From Raineya sp. (lineage in GTDB: Bacteria > Bacteroidota > Bacteroidia > Cytophagales > Thermonemataceae), in NCBI GenBank assembly GCA_025454915.1, contig JALONN010000020.1, positions 1 through 44,305 on the forward strand: a stretch of 44,305 nucleotides of DNA, read 5' to 3'. Of this stretch, positions 36,076 through 44,089 are shown in pieces. Every line of letters begins with the position of its first letter. Within the stretch, counting starts at the first letter, position 1. A model generated the notes under the pieces. That model searched no databases and was not told the origin of the DNA. It saw only the letters and a list, made by a program, of their open reading frames with translations. The position numbers and the translations under genes are program-made.

Positions 36076-36119
36076 AGTATGCAAGGCAAATTTAATAAAA
36101 TAAATTCGGCTTGCATACT
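36076..36119 (-). promoter_or_regulatory. 44-bp palindrome around the marR -7 element (operator or hairpin)
   Basis: Arms AGTATGCAAG (36076-36085) and CTTGCATACT (36110-36119) are exact inverted repeats; inside, AATTTA (36089-36094) and TAAATT (36101-36106) pair as well, leaving a six-base centre. The minus strand carries TAAATTTG (36094-36087), a -7 match, within it. It may be the MarR operator. The alternative is a terminator of the MerC-like gene; what follows (TTCATTTT) is only moderately T-rich. Confidence 0.55.
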
Positions 36120-36150
36120 ATTTTTATAAAAATATGTAAAAACAAATTAC

Positions 36151-36510
36151 TTATGCACAAGCACAAGATTTTACTTTTCGGAGTTTATACCAATTTAATA
36201 TATATGCGGAAAGAATACCCACAATACCTAAAATATCCAAGAGGATGGTTTTATGTGTTATCAATCCTAATAAAATAATACCAAAAGAGACTAAAAGTAT
36301 TAGAATAGGTAAAGGATTCTTGTGTAACCGAATATCTTTTCCGAGTACAAAAACAGCAATGAATAAACTTGAAAGAGTAATGAATAACTCTAACTCTTCT
36401 GTAAGCAAATCCCCTAAACTTGGTAAAAATGCTAATGCCACAGGCATTGCCATACAGTGTACAGCACAAGCCATAGAAAGTGAAATGCCTAATTTTTCAA
36501 GAATTCTCAT
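36151..36510 (-). CDS. MerC-domain membrane protein (metal-related)
   Basis: 119 residues with four hydrophobic segments. The first carries C15-A-V-H-C19 (GISLSMACAVHCMAMPVALAF), the MerC cysteine signature linked to mercuric-ion uptake; the C-terminus ends SCACA with two more cysteines. In Bacteroidota MerC-like proteins often occur without other mer genes, and their metal is not established. Start: ATG 36510. An ATG at 36561 lies upstream of the -7 element, and ATG 36525 sits at the expected transcription start, so both are unlikely. Two Fur-like palindromes overlap its promoter. Confidence 0.82.
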   Translation of the reverse strand: MRILEKLGISLSMACAVHCMAMPVALAFLPSLGDLLTEELELFITLSSLFIAVFVLGKDIRLHKNPLPILILLVSFGIILLGLITHKTILLDILGIVGILSAYILNWYKLRKVKSCACA

Positions 36511-36518
36511 GTAGTTAT

Positions 36519-36562
36519 TCAACATTGTTGCAAATGTAACAAGATAGCAACATTGTTGCAAA
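36519..36562 (-). promoter_or_regulatory. merC-like gene promoter with two Fur-like palindromic boxes
   Basis: Minus strand: TTTG (36562-36559), 20 bp, TACATTTG (36538-36531), a full consensus promoter. Two copies of CAACATTGTTGCAAA (plus strand 36520-36534 and 36548-36562) lie 28 bases apart. Each contains a palindrome: GCAACA-T-TGTTGC, perfect at 36547-36559 and with one mismatch at 36519-36531. A 6/7-1-6/7 inverted repeat suits a Fur/Zur-type metal regulator (inference). Confidence 0.65.
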
Positions 36563-36571
36563 TTTTTTGGT

Positions 36572-38041
36572 TCAATCTAAGGATATTTTTTTTTCAAAAT
36601 CGTATAAACATAGCAGTCGAATCTTATAATAACCAATCCATATAGATTCTAACTGACGAAGGTAATTTTGTGAAGCTAAATTTTTGGCTTCAAGAGCTTT
36701 ATCTAATTCACTAAGTCCTGTAAAACCTCCTAGATATTCCTGAAATGTAATTTGATAACTTTTCTCTGCACTTTCTTGTGTTTTTTGAGCAATAGCAAGC
36801 TGTTTCTGAGCCAATTGCCAAATATGAATCTGCCTGATAAGCTCTGTTTCAAGCTCTTGCATTTCCTGATAAGTTTGACTTTCAATATTTTTTTTATTGA
36901 GAGTGGCAATTTTTATTTCGGACTTTCCTCTCTGCCAATCTAAAATTGGCACTTGAAAGGTTAATCTGGCACTTTCTTGGTCTTGTAGTCTATTATATAG
37001 ATTGGCTAAACTTGTAGAACTTTTGGATAGACCAAAGGATATAGTAATATCCATTTTGAGACCAGCATTAGCTCTTGCCTGAGAAAGTTCTCTGTCAGCT
37101 TCTAAAAGTTTTCGTTGTATTTGAAGAGCTTTGGTACTGTTTTGTCTTAAACGTTCAAGAGCTACTTCTTTATCAATTTCTACTTTGGGAGGTGCTTCTG
37201 GCTTTTTAAGATTAACAGAATCTTTAAGAAGAAAAAAAGACTGAAATTGCCTAAGTGCAAATAGAAATTCAGCTATGCTTTGCTGGTTATCTTGTTCGGC
37301 TTGTAAAAAGTTGATTTCATTTCTTAAGAATTCGTTTTCTGTGATTTTACCCACACTTAATCTTTTTTTTGCTAACTGAAATAAAGTATCAGCATTGATA
37401 AGTTGTTTTTTGGTTGTTGAAGTATTTTCCTGTGAATAAAGAAGATTAAAAAATAACTGTAGTCCCTTTACTTTGCTCATCTCTAAATCTTCTAAAAATT
37501 TCTTTTTAGATTCCTGATACTTAAAGGGTTCGATTTTATTTGCCCATTTCAAACTATTAAAACTTCCAATAGGCTGTCGAAAGCCCACCAAAACGGGATA
37601 TGACAAGTATGAAGTAGTAGTAGGGTTACTAAAAATATCAATTCTGTTTATTTGAGAAGAGGCAAAAAATGTTCCTCCTGTAGGGGCTACATTTTGAACT
37701 AAAGATAACTCTAAAAGAGAAGTGGCTAAACTTCTTTCCCTAAATGTCTCAGAACCATCGTTTTGTGTAACAGGAATAATCGTTCGACTCAGATTAGGAA
37801 GTTCTCCATTCAATAGTAAACGTGGTTTATTCCCTGACTGATGTAGTTTGTACTGCCAAAAACTAATTTGGGCTTTTCTTTCAGCCTGCTGACCATCAAC
37901 GGATTCATCTTCAGCAAGTCTTAATATTTGTTGAATATCAAGTGTTTTTTGGGCATTGACACTCAAAGAAATTAAGATAAATTGGAATAATAAAAGAGAG
38001 TATCTCCTTGTATATCTTCTATATAGAAAGGTTTTCTGCAT
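36572..38041 (-). CDS. TolC-family outer-membrane efflux protein
   Basis: 489 residues: signal peptide (RRYSLLLFQFILISLSVNAQ), then two OEP repeats of long coiled helices with short barrel strands (for example VGKITENEFLRNEINFLQAEQDN; LQDQESARLTFQVPILDWQRGKSEIKIA). Length and heptad pattern fit a TolC/OprM-type channel that pairs with an inner-membrane pump and adaptor. No adaptor or pump gene is next to it. The first 70 bases overlap the end of ribD in another frame; no later start codon would keep the signal peptide, so the overlap seems real. Confidence 0.88.
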   Translation of the reverse strand: MQKTFLYRRYTRRYSLLLFQFILISLSVNAQKTLDIQQILRLAEDESVDGQQAERKAQISFWQYKLHQSGNKPRLLLNGELPNLSRTIIPVTQNDGSETFRERSLATSLLELSLVQNVAPTGGTFFASSQINRIDIFSNPTTTSYLSYPVLVGFRQPIGSFNSLKWANKIEPFKYQESKKKFLEDLEMSKVKGLQLFFNLLYSQENTSTTKKQLINADTLFQLAKKRLSVGKITENEFLRNEINFLQAEQDNQQSIAEFLFALRQFQSFFLLKDSVNLKKPEAPPKVEIDKEVALERLRQNSTKALQIQRKLLEADRELSQARANAGLKMDITISFGLSKSSTSLANLYNRLQDQESARLTFQVPILDWQRGKSEIKIATLNKKNIESQTYQEMQELETELIRQIHIWQLAQKQLAIAQKTQESAEKSYQITFQEYLGGFTGLSELDKALEAKNLASQNYLRQLESIWIGYYKIRLLCLYDFEKKISLD

Positions 38042-39000
38042 AAGTTGGGGGCTACAATACCTTCTTGAAAAGTTTGGGAAGCTACAAAAACTCTGGCTTC
38101 ATCCCAATAATTTTTTTCTAAAAGTTTGCTAATCAAGAAACTACCACCTTCTACCAAAATAGATTGAATTTTTCTTTCAAATAAATCTTGCAAAAGGTTA
38201 TCTAAAAAATTATCAGCATCCAAACGAATAAAAGCCAAATTATGATTTTCTTCATTTTTGACCAAATTATAACAAAGAGTTTTTTGTGTTTGGTCAAATA
38301 AATAAAAATGAGGAGGTACTTTTAAGTCTTTATCAATTAATATTCTTACGGGATTCTTACCAGACCAATCTCTTACGTTCAGTTGTGGATTATCGTATAA
38401 GGCTGTGTTTGTTCCAATCATAATAGCCTGTTCTTCTGTTCGCCATTTATGTACCAATGTACGAGAATGAGCATTGCTAATCCATTTTGAATCATAATCT
38501 TTTCGGGCTACAAATCCGTCGGAAGTTTCAGCCCATTTGAGCAAAATATAAGGTCTGCGTTTTTCCATAAAGGTAAAAAAACGCTTATTCAAAGCTCTTG
38601 CTTCTTTTTCTAGAATACCAGTTTCTACCTCAATACCTGCATTTTTAAGTTTTTCAAGCCCTTTTCCTGCAACCAATGGATTGGTATCAAGATTAGCAAC
38701 TACAACTTTCTTAACTTGTTTTTCAATGAGTAAATCTGCACAAGGAGGAGTTTTGCCATAATGAGAGCAGGGTTCAAGACTTACATAAACCGTACTTTCT
38801 TTAAGAAGATCTTGATTTACAACACTCTCAATGGCATTGACTTCTGCATGAGGTTTGCCATATTCTTTGTGCCATCCTTCACCAATAATGGTATCATGAT
38901 GAACAATAACACAGCCCACCATTGGGTTAGGGGCAACATTGCCTAAACCTAAAAGAGCCAACTGAATGGCTCTTTGCATATATTTTTCGTGTGTGGTCAA
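37972..39000 (-). CDS. ribD: Bifunctional riboflavin biosynthesis deaminase/reductase
   Basis: 342 residues: N-terminal deaminase (about 1-145) with zinc ligands H51 in HAEVNAI (with catalytic E53), C78 and C87 in PCSHYGKTPPC, and C-terminal reductase (about 148-342) with RPYILLKWAETSDGFVA and ILVEGGSFLISKLL. It catalyses two successive steps from the GTP-derived pyrimidine to 5-amino-6-ribitylamino-uracil phosphate in the cytoplasm. It starts one base after the stop of the upstream pseudouridine synthase gene and overlaps the TolC gene by 70 bases at its end. Confidence 0.96.
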   Translation of the reverse strand: MTTHEKYMQRAIQLALLGLGNVAPNPMVGCVIVHHDTIIGEGWHKEYGKPHAEVNAIESVVNQDLLKESTVYVSLEPCSHYGKTPPCADLLIEKQVKKVVVANLDTNPLVAGKGLEKLKNAGIEVETGILEKEARALNKRFFTFMEKRRPYILLKWAETSDGFVARKDYDSKWISNAHSRTLVHKWRTEEQAIMIGTNTALYDNPQLNVRDWSGKNPVRILIDKDLKVPPHFYLFDQTQKTLCYNLVKNEENHNLAFIRLDADNFLDNLLQDLFERKIQSILVEGGSFLISKLLEKNYWDEARVFVASQTFQEGIVAPNLCRKPFYIEDIQGDTLFYYSNLS

Positions 39001-40374
39001 TTATTTTTGAGATATTTTTTTTACAGGAGATTTTCTGATTTTAGAAAACTTCAATAATACTACTTCTTTTTGGTTCAAGAAACGCCATTTACCTCTTGGT
39101 AAATCTTTTTTAGTAAGTCCTGCATACATCGTACGGTCTAATTTTTCAACACTATAACCCAAATGTTCAAAAATTCTACGTACAATTCTGTTTCTGCCAC
39201 TATGCAATTCTATACCTAAAGTATCAGGGGTAAGCAATGCCAGTGCATCAGGCTTTATAAAACCATCTTCTAGTTCTAAACCTTCTTGGATTTTCAGATA
39301 ATCTGTTTCTGAAATAGGCTTATCTAAACCCACCTGATAAATTTTTCGAATATTATTGGATGGGTGAGCCAGTCTCTTAGCCAAATCACCATCATTGGTT
39401 AATAGCAAAAGTCCTGTTGTGTTTCTATCCAAACGTCCCACAGGATAAACTCTTTCTTCACAGGCATCTTTTACAATTTCCATTACTGTATGGCGTTCTT
39501 CTGGATCGTCAGTAGTTGTAATACAGTTTTTAGGTTTATTAAGAAGTATATATACTAACTTTTCTCTTTGTAAAAGTTTTCCTTTGTAACTTACTTTATC
39601 AGAGGGTTTTACCTGATAGCCCATCTCTGTAATGGTTTTACCATTTACCTTCACAAACCCTTGAGTAATCAAATCGTCAGCTTCTCTACGTGAACACACA
39701 CCAGCATTAGCAATAAATTTATTAAGCCTGATGTCTCCGTTTTCTGTCTTTTCCTCTTTTACTTCTTTTTTATATTTATCTTCGTAAAACTTCAAATTGT
39801 AGGTTGGAGTGTTTTTATCTTTAAAAGAAGAGCGTTCATTTTTACTCTTAAATCCACTTGATTTCTTAAAGCTTTTTTTATCTTCTTTAGCATCACTCTT
39901 ATCATCAGAATTCTTTTTGTAAGAAGTTTTATATCCTGAATCTTCACCTCTAGTTTTTTTATAAAAAGGCTTTTCCTCTTTTTTGAAAGTAAATTTCTTA
40001 TCAGTTTTCTTGAAATCAGATGTTCTAGAGTTATAAGGCTTTTTAGATTTGTCTTCTGAATCCTCTTGTTTATATTTGTTATAGGTAGGTTTTTCACCTT
40101 TGGCTACAAATTTCTTATCAGTTTTCTTGAAATCCGATGTTTTGGAGCTATAAGGTTTTTTAGATTTATCTTCTGAACTATCTTTTGAATACTTTTTATA
40201 GGCAGGCTTTTCCGATTTTGTAAACGTTTTTTTGTGTTCTTTAGAAGAATTTTCAGAACTCTCAAAATCTGAAGATTTTCTTTTTTTGTCAAAACTCTTT
40301 TTCGTTGAATCTTTGGAAAATTTACTCCCAGATTGAACGTCTTTCTTAGAATGGTAATTCGATGTCTTTTTCAT
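39001..40374 (-). CDS. RsuA/RluB-family pseudouridine synthase with repetitive basic N-terminus
   Basis: 457 residues. The first ~210 are Lys/Ser/Asp-rich low complexity with a 39-40-residue repeat. Then come an S4 RNA-binding domain (about 214-265; IRLNKFIANAGVCSRREADDLI) and a pseudouridine synthase domain with catalytic D316 in GRLDRNTTGLLLL; KIYQV and SGRNRIVRRIFEHLG confirm the RsuA/RluB/RluE/RluF branch. RluB-like modification of 23S rRNA is likely but the site is not certain. ATG 40374 (MKKTSNYHSK) is chosen; ATG 40419 would add 15 less typical residues. TAACTTTG at 40447-40440 (minus strand) is a probable -7. ribD follows at once. Confidence 0.9.
   Translation of the reverse strand: MKKTSNYHSKKDVQSGSKFSKDSTKKSFDKKRKSSDFESSENSSKEHKKTFTKSEKPAYKKYSKDSSEDKSKKPYSSKTSDFKKTDKKFVAKGEKPTYNKYKQEDSEDKSKKPYNSRTSDFKKTDKKFTFKKEEKPFYKKTRGEDSGYKTSYKKNSDDKSDAKEDKKSFKKSSGFKSKNERSSFKDKNTPTYNLKFYEDKYKKEVKEEKTENGDIRLNKFIANAGVCSRREADDLITQGFVKVNGKTITEMGYQVKPSDKVSYKGKLLQREKLVYILLNKPKNCITTTDDPEERHTVMEIVKDACEERVYPVGRLDRNTTGLLLLTNDGDLAKRLAHPSNNIRKIYQVGLDKPISETDYLKIQEGLELEDGFIKPDALALLTPDTLGIELHSGRNRIVRRIFEHLGYSVEKLDRTMYAGLTKKDLPRGKWRFLNQKEVVLLKFSKIRKSPVKKISQK
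39973..40209 (-). repeat. Tandem repeat (about 39-40 codons, two full copies) in the pseudouridine synthase gene
   Basis: Residues 56-94 and 95-134 align: KPAYKKYSKDSSEDKSKKPY then KPTYNKYKQEDSEDKSKKPY, each followed by (S/N)S(K/R)TSDFKKTDKKF. A third, partial copy begins KPFYKK at 135. Unit length is about 117-120 bases, and nucleotide similarity is high. Confidence 0.8.
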
Positions 40375-40467
40375 CAATAAAAGATGTGTAAAATGAATAT
40401 TAAACATTCTTTTCTCCATAAAAGAATGCTAATCAGCTACAAAGTTACGAAAAAACACCAATAAAAA

Positions 40468-40501
40468 TTTGATAACCTATCTAAATTTATATTTATCTTT
40501 G
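40468..40501 (+). promoter_or_regulatory. Promoter of the rhodanese gene
   Basis: TTTG (40468-40471), 22 bp, TATCTTTG (40494-40501), 20 bases upstream of the ATG. Confidence 0.6.
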
Positions 40502-40520
40502 AGTAAAAATAAAAAATCCT

Positions 40521-40820
40521 ATGAACGATATAACAACACAAGAACTACGTGAACGCATTGAAAAAGGCGAAAACCTACATATTGTAGATGTTCGTGAGCA
40601 ATGGGAATTTGATGAAGCTAACCTCAACGGACTTCTAATTCCTTTAGGTGAATTGCCCAACCGTTTCTCAGAAATAGAAGCATGGAAAAACGAAGAAATA
40701 ATAATTCATTGTAAATCAGGCGGAAGAAGTGGAAGAGCGAAAGAATTCTTAAAGACTCAAGGTTTTGAGAATGTGAGAAATCTGCTAGGAGGGATTACAG
40801 AATACTTAGCAAATCAATAA
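40521..40820 (+). CDS. Single-domain rhodanese-like protein
   Basis: 99 residues, a lone rhodanese domain: ITTQELRERIEKGENLHIVDVREQWEFDEANLNG and the active-site loop IIHCKSGGRSGRA, with the catalytic Cys (about residue 64). Likely a cytoplasmic sulfurtransferase; the acceptor is unknown. It has its own promoter and a clear terminator 33 bases after the stop. Confidence 0.93.
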   Translation: MNDITTQELRERIEKGENLHIVDVREQWEFDEANLNGLLIPLGELPNRFSEIEAWKNEEIIIHCKSGGRSGRAKEFLKTQGFENVRNLLGGITEYLANQ

Positions 40821-40853
40821 AAATTTCTAGAATACAAAATTAAGCATAACTTT

Positions 40854-40875
40854 GCCTGCCAAAAGCAGGCTTTTT
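40854..40875 (+). terminator. Terminator of the rhodanese gene
   Basis: GCCTGC / GCAGGC six-bp stem, loop CAAAA, then TTTTT. Short but GC-rich relative to the surroundings. Confidence 0.8.
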
Positions 40876-40923
40876 GCTTTTCTCAAAATATAAATACTCT
40901 GTACTCAATACTTTGTACTATTA

Positions 40924-41913
40924 ATGATGCAACTAGAAAAAATATTTCACCAATTCAATAATTTGAAAGTTTTAATTATTGGTGATGTAATGATAGACTC
41001 TTATTTGTGGGGTAATGTTAGTAGAATCTCTCCTGAAGCTCCTGTTCCTATCGTAAATGTTCAGAAACGAGAACAAAGACTTGGAGGTGCTGCCAATGTT
41101 GCTCTCAATGTACAAGCCTTGGGTGCAACACCTATATTATGTTCTGTAGTTGGAAGTGATGGAGAAGGTGAAAATCTATTAAGACTCATGGAAATTAATG
41201 GTCTCAATAGAGCTGGGATAGTTCAGAGTAATCATAGAATTACCACCGTAAAACATAGAATATTAGCGTCATCCCAACATTTACTACGTATAGACTCAGA
41301 AATGGATAAACTAATTGATGAAGAAGAACAAGAACTGCTTTGGAAAAAAATTGAAACTCTCTTGCCTGAGGTACAGGCTGTTATTTTTGAAGATTATGAC
41401 AAAGGAGTTATCAATCAGGAGTTGATAGAAAGAACCATAAGCCTAGCCAATCAAAAGAATATCCCCACAATTATTGACCCTAAAAAAAGAAATTTCTTAT
41501 TCTATAAAAATGCGACTCTTTTCAAGCCCAATTTAAAGGAATTGAAAGAAGGTTTGAAAATAGATTTCAACCATCATAATATAGATGAAATTACAGAAGC
41601 TGTAAAAAAACTCCAAGAAACTTTAGAAGCCAAGTGTGTGATGACAACACTTTCTGAAAAAGGAGTACTGATACACTCAGAAAAAGAAACACATCATATC
41701 CCTGCTCACCTGCGTAGCATAGCAGATGTCTCAGGAGCAGGAGATACTGTAGTAAGTGTAGCAGCTTTGTGTGTCGCTTTAGACCTTCCTCTGAGGCTCA
41801 TAGCCGACCTTTCGAATTTAGCAGGTGGTTTAGTGTGTGAATATCAAGGAGTTGTGCCTATTAATAAAGCTAAATTGTTGTCTGAAGCCATTACAAAAAA
41901 GATTGCTGAATGA
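40924..41913 (+). CDS. rfaE1: D-glycero-beta-D-manno-heptose-7-phosphate kinase
   Basis: 329 residues, PfkB-family sugar kinase resembling the N-terminal domain of HldE. Signatures: VLIIGDVMIDSYLWGNVSRISPEAPVPIVNV, LGGAANVALNVQALGA, FEDYDKGVINQ, DPKKRNFLFYKNATLFKPNLKE and the ATP/catalytic motif DVSGAGDTVVSV. The ADP-transferase half of HldE is absent, so this is the split form (RfaE1/HldA). It phosphorylates heptose-7-phosphate at C1 for ADP-heptose synthesis and so feeds LPS-core heptosyltransferases such as the GT9 in this window. Confidence 0.92.
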   Translation: MMQLEKIFHQFNNLKVLIIGDVMIDSYLWGNVSRISPEAPVPIVNVQKREQRLGGAANVALNVQALGATPILCSVVGSDGEGENLLRLMEINGLNRAGIVQSNHRITTVKHRILASSQHLLRIDSEMDKLIDEEEQELLWKKIETLLPEVQAVIFEDYDKGVINQELIERTISLANQKNIPTIIDPKKRNFLFYKNATLFKPNLKELKEGLKIDFNHHNIDEITEAVKKLQETLEAKCVMTTLSEKGVLIHSEKETHHIPAHLRSIADVSGAGDTVVSVAALCVALDLPLRLIADLSNLAGGLVCEYQGVVPINKAKLLSEAITKKIAE

Positions 41914-41991
41914 ACATTTTGATAATCAAGATGCAAGTTTTTTTTAGCAAATAAATTTGAAATTTTCCGCCCAAAATACTATAAAAAAGTG

Positions 41992-41999
41992 TATCTTTG
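41992..41999 (+). promoter_or_regulatory. -7 element of dnaB
   Basis: TATCTTTG, 30 bases before the chosen dnaB ATG; no TTG at the usual distance upstream. Confidence 0.45.
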
Positions 42000-42028
42000 A
42001 TACTCTTTAATTATTGATATTTAGGTGT

Positions 42029-43636
42029 ATGGAACAAGAAGTAAATGAAAACAGAACAAGCGTAGGTAGTAAAAAACTCAAACCACTAACTAACTCACTA
42101 CAAACTTTAGGAAAAGTCCAGCCTCAAGCAAGAGAACTGGAAGAGGCAATTTTAGGAGCATTGATGCTGGAGAAAAATGCAATGATGGATGTAGCAGATG
42201 TCTTACATACAGATTGCTTTTATGACCCCCGACACCAAGATATATTTAAAGCAATTCTAGAACTCTTTGCCGAATCACAGCCTGTCGATATTCTTACAGT
42301 CAAACAACGACTGCAAAAAATGGGTAAACTCGAAACAGCAGGTGGAGCATATTATTTAGCAGAACTAACTTCTAAAGTAAACTCAGCAGCCAATATCGAA
42401 TACCACGCCCGAATAGTCTTAGAGGCTTATATTAAAAGGTCAATTATTGAAATTGTTGGCAAACTGGGTACAATGGCTTATGAAGATACCACTGATGTTT
42501 TTGATTTACTCGATACTGCTGAACAAATGTTATTCAGAGTGTCAGAACAAAATATTCGTAAGAACTATGTTCAGATGTCAGACTTAATGCGAAAAGCATT
42601 GAAAGAACTGGATGAAAAGAAGAATAAAAAAGATGGTTTGACAGGTGTACCTACAGGCTTCAACGATTTGGATAGAGTGACGGCGGGTTTTCAAAGATCT
42701 AACCTTATTATTATAGCAGCTCGTCCAGGTATGGGTAAAAGTGCTTTTATCATATCTGTAGCTCGAAATTCAGCTGTGGAGTTTCAAATGCCAGTTGCCA
42801 TTTTCTCTTTAGAAATGTCTGCCGTAGAATTGGTAAATCGTCTGATATCTGCTGAGGCTGAAATAGAAAGTGAAAAAATTAAAAAAGGATTACTAACAGA
42901 AGGTGAATGGAAACATCTTCATAATCGTATTCCAAAACTGACAGATGCACCTATATATATAGATGACACACCTGCTCTTTCTGTACTAGAGTTAAGAGCC
43001 AAAGCCCGAAGACTCAAAGCTCAACATAATATACAACTATTAATGATTGACTACCTTCAGTTAATGTCAGGTGGAGATACAGGAAAAGGAAACCGAGAAC
43101 AGGAAATAGCATACATTTCTCGTTCACTTAAAAATATTGCCAAAGAGTTAGATATTCCAGTTATTGCACTTTCTCAGTTAAGTAGAGCTGTAGAAACTCG
43201 TGGAGGAGATAAAAAACCACAACTTTCAGATTTGCGTGAATCTGGTAGTATTGAGCAGGATGCGGATATGGTAATGTTTCTATATCGTCCCGAATATTAT
43301 GGAATAACCCAAGATGAGGAAGGGTTACCTACACAAGGTACAGGTGAAGTCATCATAGCAAAACATCGTAATGGTTCTCTGGAGAATATAAAACTGCGTT
43401 TTATTGGAAGATACACTAAGTTTGCTAACCTAAATGATGCAGTAGGTTTTGAAAGTACATCGTTCGATAGTTTTTCATTCCCAAATACATCTAACATCCC
43501 TTCAGAGTTTAATACAGGTTTTGAAAGTTATCCAACAGGTAGTACAATCACACTTGGGAGTAAGGTAAATCAAATGAATAATACCAGTTCTGAAAGCAAA
43601 TCTGAACAAGATTCTGAAATTAATCCGCCTTTTTAA
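42029..43636 (+). CDS. dnaB: Replicative DNA helicase DnaB
   Basis: 535 residues. N-terminal DnaB_N helical domain (about 35-140; LEEAILGALMLEKNAMMDVADVL), linker, and RecA-like helicase domain (about 205-475) with Walker A ARPGMGKS at 231-238, catalytic E262 in FSLEMS, LLMIDYLQLM (Walker B), and the SQLSRAVETR and LSDLRESGSIEQDADMVMFLYR motifs. The Ser/Asn-rich C-terminal tail (about 60 residues) is poorly conserved. No intein. ATG 42029 is preferred over TTG 42014. It unwinds DNA as a hexamer at the replication fork. A strong terminator follows. Confidence 0.97.
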   Translation: MEQEVNENRTSVGSKKLKPLTNSLQTLGKVQPQARELEEAILGALMLEKNAMMDVADVLHTDCFYDPRHQDIFKAILELFAESQPVDILTVKQRLQKMGKLETAGGAYYLAELTSKVNSAANIEYHARIVLEAYIKRSIIEIVGKLGTMAYEDTTDVFDLLDTAEQMLFRVSEQNIRKNYVQMSDLMRKALKELDEKKNKKDGLTGVPTGFNDLDRVTAGFQRSNLIIIAARPGMGKSAFIISVARNSAVEFQMPVAIFSLEMSAVELVNRLISAEAEIESEKIKKGLLTEGEWKHLHNRIPKLTDAPIYIDDTPALSVLELRAKARRLKAQHNIQLLMIDYLQLMSGGDTGKGNREQEIAYISRSLKNIAKELDIPVIALSQLSRAVETRGGDKKPQLSDLRESGSIEQDADMVMFLYRPEYYGITQDEEGLPTQGTGEVIIAKHRNGSLENIKLRFIGRYTKFANLNDAVGFESTSFDSFSFPNTSNIPSEFNTGFESYPTGSTITLGSKVNQMNNTSSESKSEQDSEINPPF

Positions 43637-43666
43637 AGAACTCTATTTATTGATAAACAGATATTT

Positions 43667-43699
43667 GCAGAAATTTTTTAAAAATTTCTGCGTTTTTTT
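43667..43699 (+). terminator. dnaB terminator
   Basis: GCAGAAATTTTT and AAAAATTTCTGC are exact inverted repeats, followed by G and a run of eight T. Confidence 0.88.
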
Positions 43700-43710
43700 T
43701 GTAATATTAC

Positions 43711-43740
43711 TTGGAGGATAAAAAAAGGTTCGTACCTTTG
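43711..43740 (+). promoter_or_regulatory. Tandem rRNA-type promoter P1
   Basis: TTG (43711-43713), 19 bp, TACCTTTG (43733-43740), followed by CAGTCCCAAAT. Downstream TCGA...TCGA (43751-43765) could form a 4-bp hairpin. Confidence 0.8.
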
Positions 43741-43836
43741 CAGTCCCAAATCGATAGAAGGTCGAGGGCAAAATTGAAACATTGAAGTAGAAAAAAGAAA
43801 AAGTTAAAAAAACTTTAAAAGTTTTTCGGAAAAAAT

Positions 43837-43866
43837 TTGGAGATTAAAAAAAGGTTCGTACCTTTG
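43837..43866 (+). promoter_or_regulatory. Tandem rRNA-type promoter P2
   Basis: TTG (43837-43839), 19 bp, TACCTTTG (43859-43866). Start-proximal hairpin TCGAC/GTCGA at 43877-43892. Confidence 0.85.
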
Positions 43867-43964
43867 CAGTCCCAAATCGACAAACGAGTCGAGACGAAAA
43901 ATTAAAGAGATTGAAAATCGAAAAGAAGTTAAAAAAAAAACTTTAAAAATTTTTCGAAAAAAAC

Positions 43965-43994
43965 TTGGAGATTAAAAAAGAGTTCGTACCTTTG
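43965..43994 (+). promoter_or_regulatory. Tandem rRNA-type promoter P3
   Basis: TTG (43965-43967), 19 bp, TACCTTTG (43987-43994). Hairpin TCGAC/GTTGA at 44005-44020, kept through a G-U pair. Confidence 0.85.
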
Positions 43995-44089
43995 CAGTCC
44001 CAAATCGACAAACAAGTTGAGACGAAAAATTAAAGAGATTGAAAATCGAAAAGAAGTTAAAAAAACTTTAAAAATTTTTCGAAAAAAAT

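Noticed and set aside
36245..36514. An 89-residue plus-strand ORF opposite the MerC-like gene
   Set aside because: Antisense shadow; the minus-strand frame carries the MerC cysteine motifs and a matching promoter.
36523..36561. Extended N-terminus of the MerC-like protein from ATG 36561
   Set aside because: This ATG lies between the -33 and -7 elements of the gene's own consensus promoter, so it would not be in the transcript.
39792..40292. Two lysine/leucine-rich minus-strand ORFs (101 and 62 residues)
   Set aside because: They are out-of-frame shadows of the repetitive lysine-rich N-terminus of the pseudouridine synthase.
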